A stretch of DNA of 64,000 nucleotides from Pedinophyceae sp. YPF-701 (lineage: Eukaryota > Chlorophyta > Pedinophyceae): contig CAJZHL010000031.1 of assembly GCA_916048055.1 (NCBI GenBank), positions 744,001 through 808,000 of the forward strand. Reading direction: 5' to 3'. Made by a program: the position numbers and the translations under genes. Below are positions 34,801 through 46,227 of this stretch, piece by piece (positions within the stretch are counted from its first letter, which is position 1; each line of letters starts with the position of its first letter). Below the pieces are notes generated by a model that saw only the letters and a list, made by a program, of their open reading frames with translations, did no database searches and had not been told where the DNA came from.

Positions 34801-36927
34801 GTGCGCTCTTGTGCGCTCCTCGCGACCAGAGCGCTCGTCTGCAGGCGCTGGAGGCCTTGACTGCAGCGACGTAGCGCCGCACGCACCTGACAGCGACACC
34901 TGCACCGTCGCAGGCCCCCCCGAGACATCGACTGCGGTGACGTCGGTCGCGATCCCGGGGCCGTGCAGCGCCGCGACCTGCAGCGCGCGGTCCGTCCAGC
35001 GCGCGTCGAGCGCCGCGTGATCCGCCACGACGCCCGCAGCGCTCGCCAGCACCACCGTCCGCCCCGCCGCCTCACCGTCTGACACACCCTGACGCTGCAT
35101 CGCCAGCGCCGCGGCGCCGGCCACGAACGGCGCCGCCATGGACGTGCCCGTGCGCAGGCCGTACGCCGAGGGTCCGGAGCCTTCCGCCGCGTAGATGCGC
35201 GACCCGGGCGCAAAGAGGTCGAGCGTGGCCCCAAAGTTGAAGTTGGGGACTCGAGACACCCCCCCCGCGCCGTCGGACTGGAGCGCGCCCACGACGAGGC
35301 CGCGCTGGAGCTGCGCGGGCCACCGGAACGCCGCGTCCATGCCCTGGTTGCCCGCCGCGGTCACGACCAGCATGCCCAGGTCGTGTGCGTAGCTGATCGC
35401 GAGCGTGACTGCGCGCGCGACCCCCGCCACGTACCCTGCGCAGCACACGAAGCACGACGGGTTGCGGGGCCCATGAAACGAGAATCACCAAATACAAACA
35501 CAAAGAACAACAAAAAGGGAATCGAATGCAAAACGAAAGAGAGCGGATATGTGACGCGCGTCATCGTCCCGCGCCCCCCACCAGCCCCCTGTCCAGCCGA
35601 CGCCGCCACACCAGCGCTCGTCCGCACCTGTGAGCGACACGTTGATCACGCCCCTCCGCCCGCGCGCCACCGCATGCTCCGTGGCCACGACGATCGCGTT
35701 CACCACCGCCGCGAACGACCCCTGACCGTTCGCGTCCAGCACGCGCAAATCAAACACCTCCGCGTCCTTCGCCACCCCCACCGTGCGCCCCGCGGCCACC
35801 GACCCCACATGCGTCCCGTGCCCGTTCGCGTCGTCCTGCGCCGCCGGCACCGCATCGAACAGCCGCGAGGCCCGCGTGCCGGCGCCGTCGGCCGTCCTGA
35901 ACTCGTCGTGCGTCAGCAGCATCCCAGTGTCGACCACGTACAGCGCCTGGCCGGCCCCCGTCGCCGCGTAGCAATACCGCCCGTCGTTCGCGGAGCCCGG
36001 CACGCTGCCGCGGTCGATGTAGTCCAGGCCCCACAGCGTCACCGCGCCGGATGTGCTGGCCGTCGACTGGCACAGCGGCGCGCTCGCAGCCTCCTGGGCG
36101 GCGCGCCGCGCTGCCGCCGGGTCTTCTGGGGGCTGTAGAGTGCGGCCGAGGCTCGCGGGGAACGGCGGGAGGGACGGAGGGGGTGCGGTTTGTTGGGCAC
36201 GTGTTCGCCGGCGCGCCGTGGGGGGCTGCGGGGAGTCTTGGTTGTCGGTGTCGTCGAGAGATACCAAAAAGTCTTCTTCCACCGCGACGAGGCAATCGGC
36301 AGCTGCGGCGGCCGCGGCGGCCATCGCGCCCTCCGAGCAGTGGACTGCGAGGACGCCGAGGGAGCCCAGGCGGGCGAAAGGCAGCTCGAGGGCTTCGAGC
36401 TGGGCCACGACAGCCTGTGCAGGGTTCGTACAGGCGTCTGTCTGAGGCGCGAGCTCGAACAGCCACGTCGTCGTCCCCTGGGACGGAGAGAACGACCGCG
36501 GCTGAGCGCCGCCTGGCCCGGTCGGGGGCTGGTTGGCGCCCTGGAGAGTCAAATGGGGCGGAGCTCTGCAGGGGCAAAGACCGAAGGTCGTGTCGGAGGC
36601 TGCTCTCACGATGGGCGGGCCAGACGGTAGCTTGTTTCGAATATGAAGTTGTGCACGAAGCGTCGTGCGCGGAATGCGCCCCGGAACGGGACGGCTCGCG
36701 CGCCCGTGGTGGACGGAGCAGGCGGTGAGCTGGCAACGCCTGGCGTCCAAGGAGCGGCGTGAGGATGGTTGGATTTGCGTTTGCCGGGCGCTACGAGCTC
36801 ACCTTATGATGACGGGCAGCCTCGTGCCGGAAGTACGCGCCTCGATGGTGCGCAGCGCGAGCAAGACCAACAGCAACACCGCAACGTGCCTCCCGCCGGC
36901 GGCCTGGGGCCGGCAGGAGCCGCACAT
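31808..36927 (-). CDS. Membrane-anchored subtilisin-like serine protease
   Basis: Secretory-pathway S8 protease of the proteinase-K type, 1,509 residues. Exons: 36927-36803, 36565-35628, 35435-34887, 34725-31808; phases agree. Exon 1 encodes a signal peptide (HVAVLLLVLLALRTIEA). A propeptide-like stretch follows (TTTWLFELAP to CLVAVEEDFLVS). The catalytic residues are Asp in YVVDTGM (about 253), His in GHGTHVGSVAAG (about 291), oxyanion Asn in TAAGNQG (about 382) and Ser in GTSMAAPFVAGAAAL (about 452). Two beta-rich segments and a Cys-containing domain follow (CGGTDRCTLAVEFC). Then comes a Thr/Pro/Gly linker, one transmembrane segment at about 1053-1078 (VALVAVALVIVLSV, then RSARKRR as stop-transfer), and a Ser/Pro-rich cytoplasmic tail of about 430 residues with three copies of a DSRRSLRPHGATPPPSRGVS type unit. 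The likely site is the plasma membrane or an endomembrane with the protease outside. Confidence 0.93.
32407..32675 (-). repeat. Coding repeat in subtilase tail, three copies
   Basis: Three copies of a roughly 85-95-bp unit encode an SRRSLRPHGATPPPS-RGVSFGAES pattern, with the first two copies closer to each other than to the third. The conserved SRRSL and SRGVSF cores look like kinase or adaptor-binding sites, which is inference. Confidence 0.85.
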
Positions 36928-37515
36928 GGTGTCGGGGCGCTGCTCACGAGCGAACTCCCCCACCGCGCTCGCGACGCGGTCACTGGATCGCCCTCACGGG
37001 CCCTAGACTAGACTATCGTGAATCCATTATGCTAGGTGTGCAACTCGCACGGCTCCGACTCCCTCTCGCCTCCCAACGGAACGCGTTTGAAAGAAACTGA
37101 ATGTGGCGAACTGTATATCACGCACAGGCCGCGGGGCCGCCCAAAGTGACGCCCGGGCGGGCGCAGTGGTGCAACAGCGGCGACGAGCCCAGCTTCGCCA
37201 CGTGGCACCTGTGCCCGGGTCTCAGCGACTCTGGAGCCACCGCAACGCCTCGCCAGCGATACTGGCGTCTCGGTTGTGCAGCCAACGGCCCGCCACGGGC
37301 CCGCAAGGCGCCGCACCGGCCCGTCGGGCGGACGGAGGTGTAATTCGCCTTCGGTCAGGGATTCCTCGGCGTGAACGGCCCGCGCCGCCGCGCGCGCCGG
37401 CCAGAGCGCGCGGTCGCACGGCCGGCTTCCGGTGCGCCTGCGAGCGGCGCATCCCGGCGCGCGTCTTTCGTCGCGAAGGCTCCAAACAACCGCCCGCACG
37501 ACTCCAAAGCGCAAG
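36928..37515. promoter_or_regulatory. Divergent promoter region, subtilase / telobox protein
   Basis: 588 bp between the start codons of two oppositely directed genes, so both promoters must lie here. I recognise no specific element. The stretch around 37005-37090 is less GC-rich than its surroundings. Confidence 0.5.
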
Positions 37516-40500
37516 ATGGCGGGCCCGGGCGAGGCGCCGCAGTGGCAGCGGGTGCTCAGCGACGCGCTTGACCTCGCGCTGGTCGAGCTCGCCGCGGACC
37601 AGGTGACCTCCGGGCCCGGCGTGCAAACAGCCACCTGCGAGCTCTCTCTCGCTCCCAGCCCGCCGCGGCGGCGTATGCAGGCGCACGAACGAGCCACGCT
37701 TGCGCTGACCTGGATGTTCTGCCCCCTCGCACCGGGCACGAGCCTCTGGGGTTCTCGTGCGCGCCGCGCCAGGCGGTTGCCTCCAGCAGAGAGGACGTCG
37801 AGGGGCGGGCGGGCGGGTGTCCCCGGGGCGTGGCCCGACCTCGAGCGGCCCGTCTGACTGCGAGGTGCAGGCGGGAAAGGTCCGCGAGGAGGTGTCGGCG
37901 GAGCTGAACGCCGTCGTGCGGGCCGCGAATAACGTGTTTGGCTTCAAGTTCAGCGGGCGGGAGTTCGACCCGGCGGCGTATGTGCGCTTCCTGGCGGCCG
38001 CAAGCGCCTGCTTCAACCTCAGCGCGGATGACTTCGCGGGAGGCGACGTACTGGAGGTGCGGACGTCGCCGTTCATGGCAGCGGGGGCCAGCAGGCGCGC
38101 GCTGTTGAGGCGCGACGTGCAGCCTGTGGCTCTGCGCGCGTGCCCTGCGCTTTCCTGCGTGCGGACGGTACCTGGCTGGCTCATATACTACCGCAGGCTG
38201 CGCGTGGCGCGTCGCTGGTGCGTCGACGCGGCGCGCGCAGCGCGTCGGGCGCAAGTGTGCAACAATGTCTACTTTCGTCGTCCGCGCTCCTCAGCCCGGC
38301 GCCCTCCCGCCCCGCCCGCCGCCGCAGATCCACGGATACCTACGCTCGATCATCGGGGAGATGACCACGTCCTTCCCCGCGGCGCACGACGCCCTCGAGC
38401 GCACCCATGGAAAGGACACCATCGATCAGTGCCTCAACAAGTGCCGCGTTGCGCGCCCGCTCCTCGTCAAGGTGCGCCGTTCGGCCAACCCCACGCACAG
38501 CGACCTCTCGACCCGCCCCCGCGCCGCGAAACCGGTCCGCGGCGGCGCCGAGAGACGGCTGCTCGGCCAACAGCGCTGCGTGTGCTGCGGCAGTGCGCCC
38601 GCTCCGCTGCCCCGTTCGCGGCGGACGCGCCGCCTTCCGCAGAGGCATGTTGGCGGAGATCCCACGGCCGAACGCGCTCCGCGCCCGGACCTCGCAGACC
38701 GAGATCCTGGAGGCGCTGTTACCGTTGGGGCTGAAAGTGCCCGAAGAGGTCGGGGGGGCGGACCGGGCCGCGAAGGACGCGCTCACGCAGCTCGAGAGGC
38801 TCGAGACGTACAAGCAACAGGTCGCGGCGAAGGCCAAGGCCGGCAAGAAGAGCAAGCTCGCACCGATTGTTGCGAGCGTGGAAACCATCCAGGTGCGCAC
38901 GCGCCGCGCACGCGCCGCGCCGGGCCTCGCGCCCGGCGTGTTCCGGACGGGCGCTGTACAGCGTGGCGACGGCCGCGGCGCCGGCCCTGGCCGCTGATCG
39001 CGTGCGTGCGTGTGCGTCGAGTGCAGAAAGCAATCGTGGACGCGCGGCGCCAGCCGAGCGGAGATCGGCAGCAAGAGAGCCTGGAGAAGGTCCTGCATGA
39101 CTACGTGCAAAGCGAGGGCGCGAGCATCCAGGCCGGCATGCGCGCGTGGGGGTGGAAAGCCCTGCAGGTGCGCGTCGCTAGTGGCACGTCAACTGACCTT
39201 GAATTGCCTGCCCCCTGAGGGAGCGCCAGACCTCGAATTGCGACGTGATCCTTCGCGCCGTCGCAGGCCGTCATGGACGCGTTCCCCCGGCAGGCCCGCG
39301 CCCCGGACGCGACCCCGCCGGCGACCGAGGCCCAGGTCGCGACGGACGCCGCCAACCCCACGCCAGGCGCGATCTGGCTGCCAGACGCGCCGCCGGCTCG
39401 CCGCGGCGCCGCGACGGCCTCGCCCGCGCGCCCCGCTTCCGCCGCCACGGCGCAGCGCGGGCCGCAGTCGCCGCGCCCCGCGGGGGGGTCGCCGCAAAAG
39501 TCCCCCCACGCGAGGGCCGTCCAGGCCGGCACCGCGGACCTCCGCGAGTGGCCGGTGGACACCAAGTGGCGCTGCCATCGCACGGTCCCGTTCGGCCTCG
39601 AGCAGGCCCCCGCCGACCCGGAGTCCTGCACCTACTGGTGTCGCGTGTGTGGGCGGGGCGGGCTCGCGGTGGCACAGCTCACGTACCACGTCAGGACGGC
39701 CCACGGCGACCTCGTGCGTCGCAGCCGGCGCGTCGTCGACGGCGAGTCGTCCTGGGACGCCGACCCGCGCCCTCTGTACCTGCCGCTCGCCGCAGATCCG
39801 ACGACGCGTCCGGCGGGGCGGCCCCGCGTCGCCGCGAGCTGCCTGCACCCGGGCAGCTCCCAGGCCGAGCGCGCGGCCGCGACCGCCGCGCCCGAGGGGC
39901 GGGCGCGTGTTATTGCGCAGGGGGGAGGAACGGCGACGCCGCGCTCGGGCTCGAAGGGACAGGCGCTCGCGAAGGCTGCGCGGGTGGCCGGGGAGGTAGC
40001 GCCGAGCGGCGCGGCCGCCAGGCAGCGGCCGCCGTCGACGAAGGCGAGTCCGGCGGCGCTGCAGCGGGCGCGAGTGGGCGGCAGCGCGGCGGCGTTGCCT
40101 GCGCGGCGGGGGCCCGCGGAGGGCGGCGGCAGCGTGCTGGAGAAGCTGCAGCTGCGGGCGCCGGTCTCGGCGAAGGCGGCGATGAGCGGGGGTGTCGCGT
40201 TCAGGGGCGGAGCCCCCCCCGGAGCGTCGAAGATGACGTATGGCGAGAAGATGCGCGCGGCAAGGCGGGCCGCGGGGCGAGGAAGCTCGTCTAGCTCGGA
40301 GGACGGGGGCGGCCGGGACGACGAGGTGCGCATGCCGGAGAGTCCCCCCGATGGCTGCTCTGGCGGATCGTGCTTGTTGCGCCGGGGTCGCGAGAGCGTG
40401 CAAATGACCGTGCGTCGCTTCGTATTCGTCGTTGCCGCTGCAGCCGCAGTTCACGCCGCAGGCGCTCGTGGTCGCGAGGCGGCCGGAGGCGGCGCGCGGG

Positions 40501-42128
40501 GCAGCACAGGGGCGCGCGCCGGGCGCGGGGTCGGCGCGGGCGACGCCGGCGCGCGACGAGGCGGGGCAGGCGATGGACGACTTCCTGGACGCTGTGCTCG
40601 CGTCCGGCGGGCCGCGGCCCGCGCGGGCGGACGCGGCGCACCGCACCCCAGAAGGAACGCCGCAGCGGGCCCGGGAGGTGGGTTCGGCGCGGCCGACGCC
40701 GCGGAGCGGCGCAGCGCGCAGCTCACCGCAGTTGCAGGGCGCCGGGGCGGCGGCCGTCGTCGGCCTGGGCGGCGCCAGGCAGGCATTGCACAGAACGCTG
40801 CAAGGCCTGCCGGACGCGCTGGGTGAGGCGATGATGCGCGCCGACGCCGTGGTTGGACGCAAGGACGCAGGTGAGGGTCGGAGGCGCGCGATCGCGTCCT
40901 CCGCAGACGAAATTGGCCCCGCGCACGTGGTTGAGATGGCAAGCCGGTGTTGCGCCGTGCGCGTCTGTACATTGCAGCGGTGAAGTTCGGAGGCCGGGCC
41001 GAGGGCCGGCAGGAGGCGCGGTGGAAGACCACGCAGGAGGAGCTCGCGAGTCCGCAGGGCCGAGGTACGCCGACGGGCGCAGTCTCGCCGCTCGACCGCA
41101 CGCACTGCACCTTCAACGCGCACCACTGGTTGACTTTGTCGCTGCTTGAGACTTCCTCGTTCGCCGCTCGCGCTCTTCGCAGGCACAGGCCCGCAGCGCG
41201 AGCTGTCGCTGTCGCCCCCGCGGCCCGTCGTGCGCCGGGAGTCGCACCGGTCGATCGCGCCACTACGTGCGCAGCCAGCAGCGGGCCGCACGCCGCAGAA
41301 GGGGGACGCCAACAAGCTCGCGCTCTCGCCACAGGGTGTGACGAAGCGGAAGGCCTCCTACGCGCTGGGTAAGACACCCCGCCGCGGCTGCGCGTAAGAT
41401 GGGAAAGCTCGAGTAGTTTGTGCGCCCGACCGCGGCTTCTGGCCTGCGCGTCCGGCGGTCGCGCCGCGGAACGTGCCGTGCGGGACGGCCTCCGCTGGCT
41501 CCCCGCACGCTGCGTGGCTCTGCTCTTGTTCGGAGGGTGGCGGCGGATTCCGGACCCTGCAAACCCGAGTGCCACGTCCTCGCACCTTGTGTCTGCGTCG
41601 CAGGCGCGGCGAGCCCCAGCAGGCCCGGCGGGCCGCGGCGGATGGCGTCGCCGTCGGAGATCCACGATCCCGGCGCGGACTCGAGCGACGACGAGCGCAG
41701 AGCGCCCCCGCTCAAGCGCGCGAGGACTGGGAAAACCCTGCGCGGGTGCTGGACGGACGCCGAGTGCGACACGCTCGCAGGTGCGCCTGCGCTCACAACG
41801 CCTCGCTCCACCCCGCCGCCCTGCGGCCCTCGCAGCGGCTGCACGCCCCCGGGGGAGTGCTGCCATCCCACCCGCGCCCGCGTGGTGCCCTCTCGGCCGC
41901 GTCGCAGAGCTGGTGGCTGCATGGTACGCGACGGAGAGGACGAGGCGGGGCAACACGATATGGAAGTGGGTGTTGCAGCAGGGGTGGGAGCGCGGCGCCT
42001 TCGCGTTCCTGCAAGACGCATCCAACGCGGAGGTGAGGCTGAAGGACAAGTACCGTAACATGGAGATGCACCGCGGGGTGAAGAAGCTGGAGGACTTCAA
42101 GAGGGAGGCGCGCATGGCGCAGGGGTGA
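37516..42128 (+). CDS. Telobox-type Myb protein with helical N-terminus (TRF-like)
   Basis: A 969-residue protein in eleven exons: 37516-37602, 37871-38056, 38328-38471, 38698-38892, 39027-39167, 39267-40325, 40444-40870, 40978-41064, 41183-41368, 41604-41780, 41908-42128; phases agree. Residues 1-251 are all-helical in character (VREEVSAELNAVVRAANNV, HGYLRSIIGEMTTSF, DALTQLERLETYKQQVAAK). Then follows a long Ala/Pro/Arg-rich linker holding one C2H2-like finger (CRVCGRGGLAVAQLTYHVRT-AH) at about residue 365. The C-terminus has a Myb/SANT domain: GCWTDAECDTLAELVAAW, NTIWKWVLQQG, then VRLKDKYRNM, which matches the telobox third-helix consensus VDLKDKWRN. Helical dimerisation region plus C-terminal telobox Myb is the layout of TRF/Taz1-type telomere proteins. 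The telobox is seen directly; homology of the N-terminus to TRFH is only a suggestion. A generic Myb transcription factor is the alternative. Confidence 0.8.
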
Positions 42129-42473
42129 GGGAGTGCGTCGTCCGTCGCGCGCAGCGAAGGGTGCGCAACGTGTGCGCGCGGCGGTGCGAGGACGCCGGGG
42201 CAGCCGAGGCCGCTGGGGGCGCGGGCGGGCGCGGCCCTGTTTGTTCGCGCCCTCGTCGCGGCGGGAGGGCTGTCGTGACGTGTGTCTGACGGCGTGGGAG
42301 ACACCCCCTGTGCGTGTGACACTGGCGGTTCGAGGGGCGCTGTCGCGGCAGGGCGCGGGCAATCACGCAGCGAGCGGCCCCGGCGTGCGATTGCTGGCTG
42401 GCGTGGCGTTCCGGGGGAGTGAACGGAGGGTGTTTGACGGCAAGGTCCGCGGTGGAGGGTAGGTGCTCACGCA
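42129..42473. other. Intergenic region, telobox gene to TIM23
   Basis: 345 bp between two genes on the same strand, holding a 3' UTR and the TIM23 promoter. I see no other feature. Confidence 0.5.
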
Positions 42474-43780
42474 ATGGGGCTCCGGGACTGGGTCTGGGGG
42501 AGGAAGAAGGAGGATGCTGCGCCGAGCGCGGTGCCGTCGGAGTCGCTGACGCTCCCAAGCAGCCCCGCGCCCCCCGCGCAGCCGGACCCGGTCACCGCGC
42601 CGGCCGCCAGGATGTACAACCCTTATGACGGTGCGGCCTGCACGCCTGCGCGGCCTGACGTGGTTTTCCTGCCCGAATATCGCTGGTCTGTTGCAAGGTG
42701 TATCGCGTCGCGGGATTTCGACGGTGGTGCGCGGGCTGCACGGCCTCGGTTCGGCCTGCGGGCTCCTGCAAGGTGAGCGTGCGGTGCGGGGTCCCGATGC
42801 GAGAAGCATCCGCGCGGGGGGTGCTGGGCTGCGCAGGTATGGACACGGGGGGCATCGGGGGCATCCGGGCGGTGCAGAGCGTGTACGCGATGCCACAAAG
42901 CCCGCAATTCCTCTTTGACGCCGAGGCGAAGATCAAACGGCGCTCCTGGGGCGACAACCTCGCGTACTACACGGGCGTGGGCTACTTGTCAGGTACGCCG
43001 CGGCCCCCCGGGTCGCGCTCACGGTCGCATCCGGGCGCACAGCGATGGTAGTGCGCAATCAGGGCGGCAGCGCCGTCCACGCTTGCCCTACAGCGCGGTG
43101 CACGGCCGCTGCGTCGCTCATGCGCTCCGAATAATCGCGAAACCCAGTGCTCACGAGGTTTCGGAGCACGGCGCGGCCATTCTCATGGCGGAATCGGCGA
43201 AATCTTGGACGTGCGGGGCGCGTGCAGGATGGCTGGGCGGTGGAGCCTTCGGCGCGGCCACGGGCATCGCGTCCTCGCCCGAGCCGGGAATGGTCGACAC
43301 CAACCGCCTCAAGATCAACCGCTTCCTGAACAGCACGGCCTCCCGCGGAACCCGCGCCGGCAACGCCCTCGGCATGGTGCGCCCCCCACAGCCACCTCCC
43401 GCGCCGCGGCGCCCCGCGGCCCCGCCGCCCCCGCGCGGCATCGCCGCCACGCATCCCAGATCGACCCTCTCCCGTTCAGCCGAGATCCGACCACGCCGCG
43501 TCCGCACAGACCCGGCTCGCTCAGCGCCCCGCACCCCCTCTCTCCCGCGCCGCAGGTGGGCATGATATTCGCGCTCTCCGAGTCCGGCCTGTTCTACGTC
43601 GGCGAGAACCACGTCCCAGTCGACTACCCGGACGCCCTCAACACCCTCGCCGCGGGCTTCCTCACCGGCGCCCTCTTCCGCGCCCCCCGCGGCCCGCAGC
43701 TCGCCGCCGTGGCCGGCGGGGCCGGCGTGGCGGCCGCCGCCGCGCTGCTCGCGGGCCGCAGCGTCATCAAGGGCCTGTGA
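42474..43780 (+). CDS. TIM23: Mitochondrial inner-membrane translocase subunit TIM23
   Basis: Channel subunit of the presequence translocase of the mitochondrial inner membrane, 228 residues. Exons: 42474-42630, 42837-42992, 43228-43376, 43556-43780; phases agree. The hydrophilic N-terminus (MGLRDWVWGRKKED, then Ser/Pro-rich) fits the intermembrane-space domain. Membrane segments correspond to LAYYTGVGYLSGWLGGGAFG, the conserved loop DTNRLKINRFLNSTASRGTR followed by AGNALGMVGMIFALSES, and ALNTLAAGFLTGALFRAPRG with a last hydrophobic helix VAGGAGVAAAAALLAG. The RLKINRFLN-RGTRAGN and AAGFLTGALF blocks are the Tim17/22/23 signature, and the pre-domain length favours TIM23 over TIM17 or TIM22. 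Confidence 0.9.
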
Positions 43781-44328
43781 GACGCCTCCGCGCGCGAAAC
43801 GACGTCGCCGCAGTCATGTTTTGCAGTGTCGCAGCACGGGGCGTATGATGCGTGCGTGGCGCGCCGGGGCGCTCAGAACATGCGGAACGGCATGCCGCGC
43901 GGCTGTAGGGGCGCAGCAGCGCAGGGAAACGCCAGGGAGACGGGCATTCAGTCACGTGAAAGAACTGGTGTAGATGGTTGTCGTCAGAAAGCTGGCGTGC
44001 GAGCGGGCGGTGGAGGCGCGCAGCGGCGCGCAGCGTGGCGGAGCAGGCGGGACCGCAGGCGCGGCGCTCCGCGGTGCAGCACGCGGCCTGGCGCTCCGCT
44101 CCACGCCTCCGTCCGACTGGCCAACACAGGTGTCACTTGAGCAAGTTGCTCCGTGCGTCCCAGGGGGCAATTGAGGGGTCGGGGGCGGCGGGACGCACGT
44201 AGAAACGAGAATCTCTGGCACAGGAGCCGCGAGTTGTTGGATCGCTCCGTGGATTCGTTGCTTCGTGGACGCGGAGCGGGCCCCCGGTAGGATCTCAGGC
44301 CGGGGCTCGAGCACCGGCGGGGAGTGCG
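43781..44328. other. Intergenic region, TIM23 to chloroplast-type gene
   Basis: No gene is supported. It should hold the TIM23 3' UTR and the promoter of the next gene. Confidence 0.5.
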
Positions 44329-45807
44329 ATGCGGGCGTCGACGGGGACGCAGGTTGGGCGTCGCGCCACCCTTCGGATTCACTGTAGCCGGCCGGCGCGG
44401 CCGATCTCGCGGAGATGCGCGGGAACGGCGCTGCGGCCCGTGCGACGTGGTTTGCGGCCCAGAGTGGGGTGCGCTGCGTCGCGAGACGACGAGAAGAGCG
44501 CGGGGACGACGACGACGACGAACCTCGACGCGATGCTGGGCGACGAGGGACGCGAGGAAGCGGCTGGGAAGGCCCCGGAGAGCGGCGGAGCGGCGTCGAA
44601 CCAGGACAGCGCAGCGCCTAGCAAAAAGGAGGGGCCTGTCTTCAAGGGACGTCGGTCTGGCCGCGTGAGCCTCGCGGAGCCCGGGTCCTACGATCCTGAC
44701 GCTATTCCGGACGAGTACAAGTGCGTGACCCCCTCCAACACCACACAACGGCCACGCGCTGCCTGCTAGGGCTCCGGGCCGTTGCGGCGCGTTTCCGCGT
44801 TGTAGACGGTCCGAATCCACACGCGACACGCGCTGACGCGGTGCGCAGGGTCATGCCGACGCTCGGCGGGCAGGAGGCCGGCGAGACGATTCGGTCGGAC
44901 AACATCGTGTTGGTTACCATTGCCGCGACGCTGACGACGGCCTGTTTGATCGGCGTGAACCTCATGACGGGCGAGTCGCTCCTCGACGACCTCATCTACG
45001 GCGAGGACGGCCTCGGGGGCGCGTGGGAGGGCCTCCTCGACGGCTTCGGCATCCCCCAGTTCCTGGGTGCCGCCATGTGGGCCGTGTCCCTGTGGTTCAT
45101 CTCGCCGCTGCAGATCCTGCTGCTGTTCCTGGGCCGCGTGGACGTCGAGCGCCCGAGCGACTGGGTCCTCGGGAAGCTCGGGCGCGCCGCGGGGCTGGAC
45201 GTCGACGACGTGGGCTACGTGCCCCCCGGAAACATCAAGGCCGGTGCCTACGCGCTGTTCGTGCTCGGCGGGCTCGGAATGTCGGTCGGCATCAACGCGC
45301 TGGTGCAGGTGAGGGCCCCGACGCCGCCTTCGCGCGTTCGCGGCCGTTTTCGTCCATTGTGCGCCGTTTCGACGACTGCGGTCAGGTGTGACGCTCCGCC
45401 GGCGGCTGCGTGTGCTGGCGCAGGACGCGACGTGGGGGCTGAGCACGGGCATCGGGTCGCTGATGGCGGCGGGCGTGTACGAGGTGGGCCGGCCGCGGCG
45501 CGTCGAGGGCGAGGAGGCGGTTGCACTGGAGAACCAGTACCAGGACTTTTGCAGGTTCGCGGACAAGTTCCTCGAGCAGTCCGGGCAGTGCCACGAGTCC
45601 GACGTGTTCGTGCTGTTCCGCCGGGAGTTCCCGCGGTACCGGGACGCGGACAGCAGCGAGCTGCCCGACAAGGTGTTGCGCCAAATGGTGCGCTCGTGGC
45701 ACCCCGGGTCGCAGCGGACGTCCACGGGGTTCCTCAAGGGCGTGTCCGTGAAGCCTGTGGTGGATCCGTTCACGGGGAAGGCCGCGCGGGGGTCCCGCGG
45801 GGCGTAG
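44329..45807 (+). CDS. Chloroplast-type membrane protein, unknown function
   Basis: A 411-residue membrane protein. Exons: 44329-44720, 44849-45308, 45424-45807; phases agree. The first about 55 residues are rich in Arg, Ser, Ala and Thr with almost no acidic residue (MRASTGTQVGRRATLR ... GCAASRDD), which suits a plastid transit peptide. An acidic, Ser/Gly-rich region follows. Hydrophobic segments are NIVLVTIAATLTTACLIGVN, FLGAAMWAVSLWFISPLQIL (continuing LLLFLG), YALFVLGGLGMSVGINALV and STGIGSLMAAGVYEVG. The soluble C-terminus has FCRFADKFLEQSGQCHESDV and a conserved-looking VRSWHPGSQRTSTGFLKGV. I do not recognise the family. Its placement beside CCB1 may be chance. An alternative is a mitochondrial target. 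Confidence 0.72.
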
Positions 45808-46227
45808 GTGCGCTGTGATGCGCTGTGACGTTGATGCTAGTAGTAGATGCTGTCGACGTGTTGGAAGAGCTGCAGTGGTGGTCCCGGGCGGCGTGCTCGT
45901 GACACGCGGCTGCGTGGCCGAGGTGCGCGCGTGCCGGCTAGCAACGATGCGGCCCTGCTCGTGCGAGCGCGTGCGAGGATCGTGGCCCGATGCGACGGCG
46001 GCGCAGCGACGAGCCGCCCGCTGCCGCACGGCGCCCGAGCGCGCAAGCACTCTGACCACAGCACCTCCACTTATCTCGCGACTTCGACCCGCACGCAGTG
46101 CCCGCACAAAAAGTGTTCATTGACCACTCAGAGTAGTAACTGACCACCCGTGTCACACAGCGCTCGCTGCCCGCCGCCGCAGCAGCCCCCGCACGCGCCG
46201 CACGCGCACCACCTTGCTTCGGTCCGT
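45808..46227. other. Convergent intergenic region
   Basis: Lies between two converging genes and holds their 3' UTRs. I see no gene. Confidence 0.5.
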
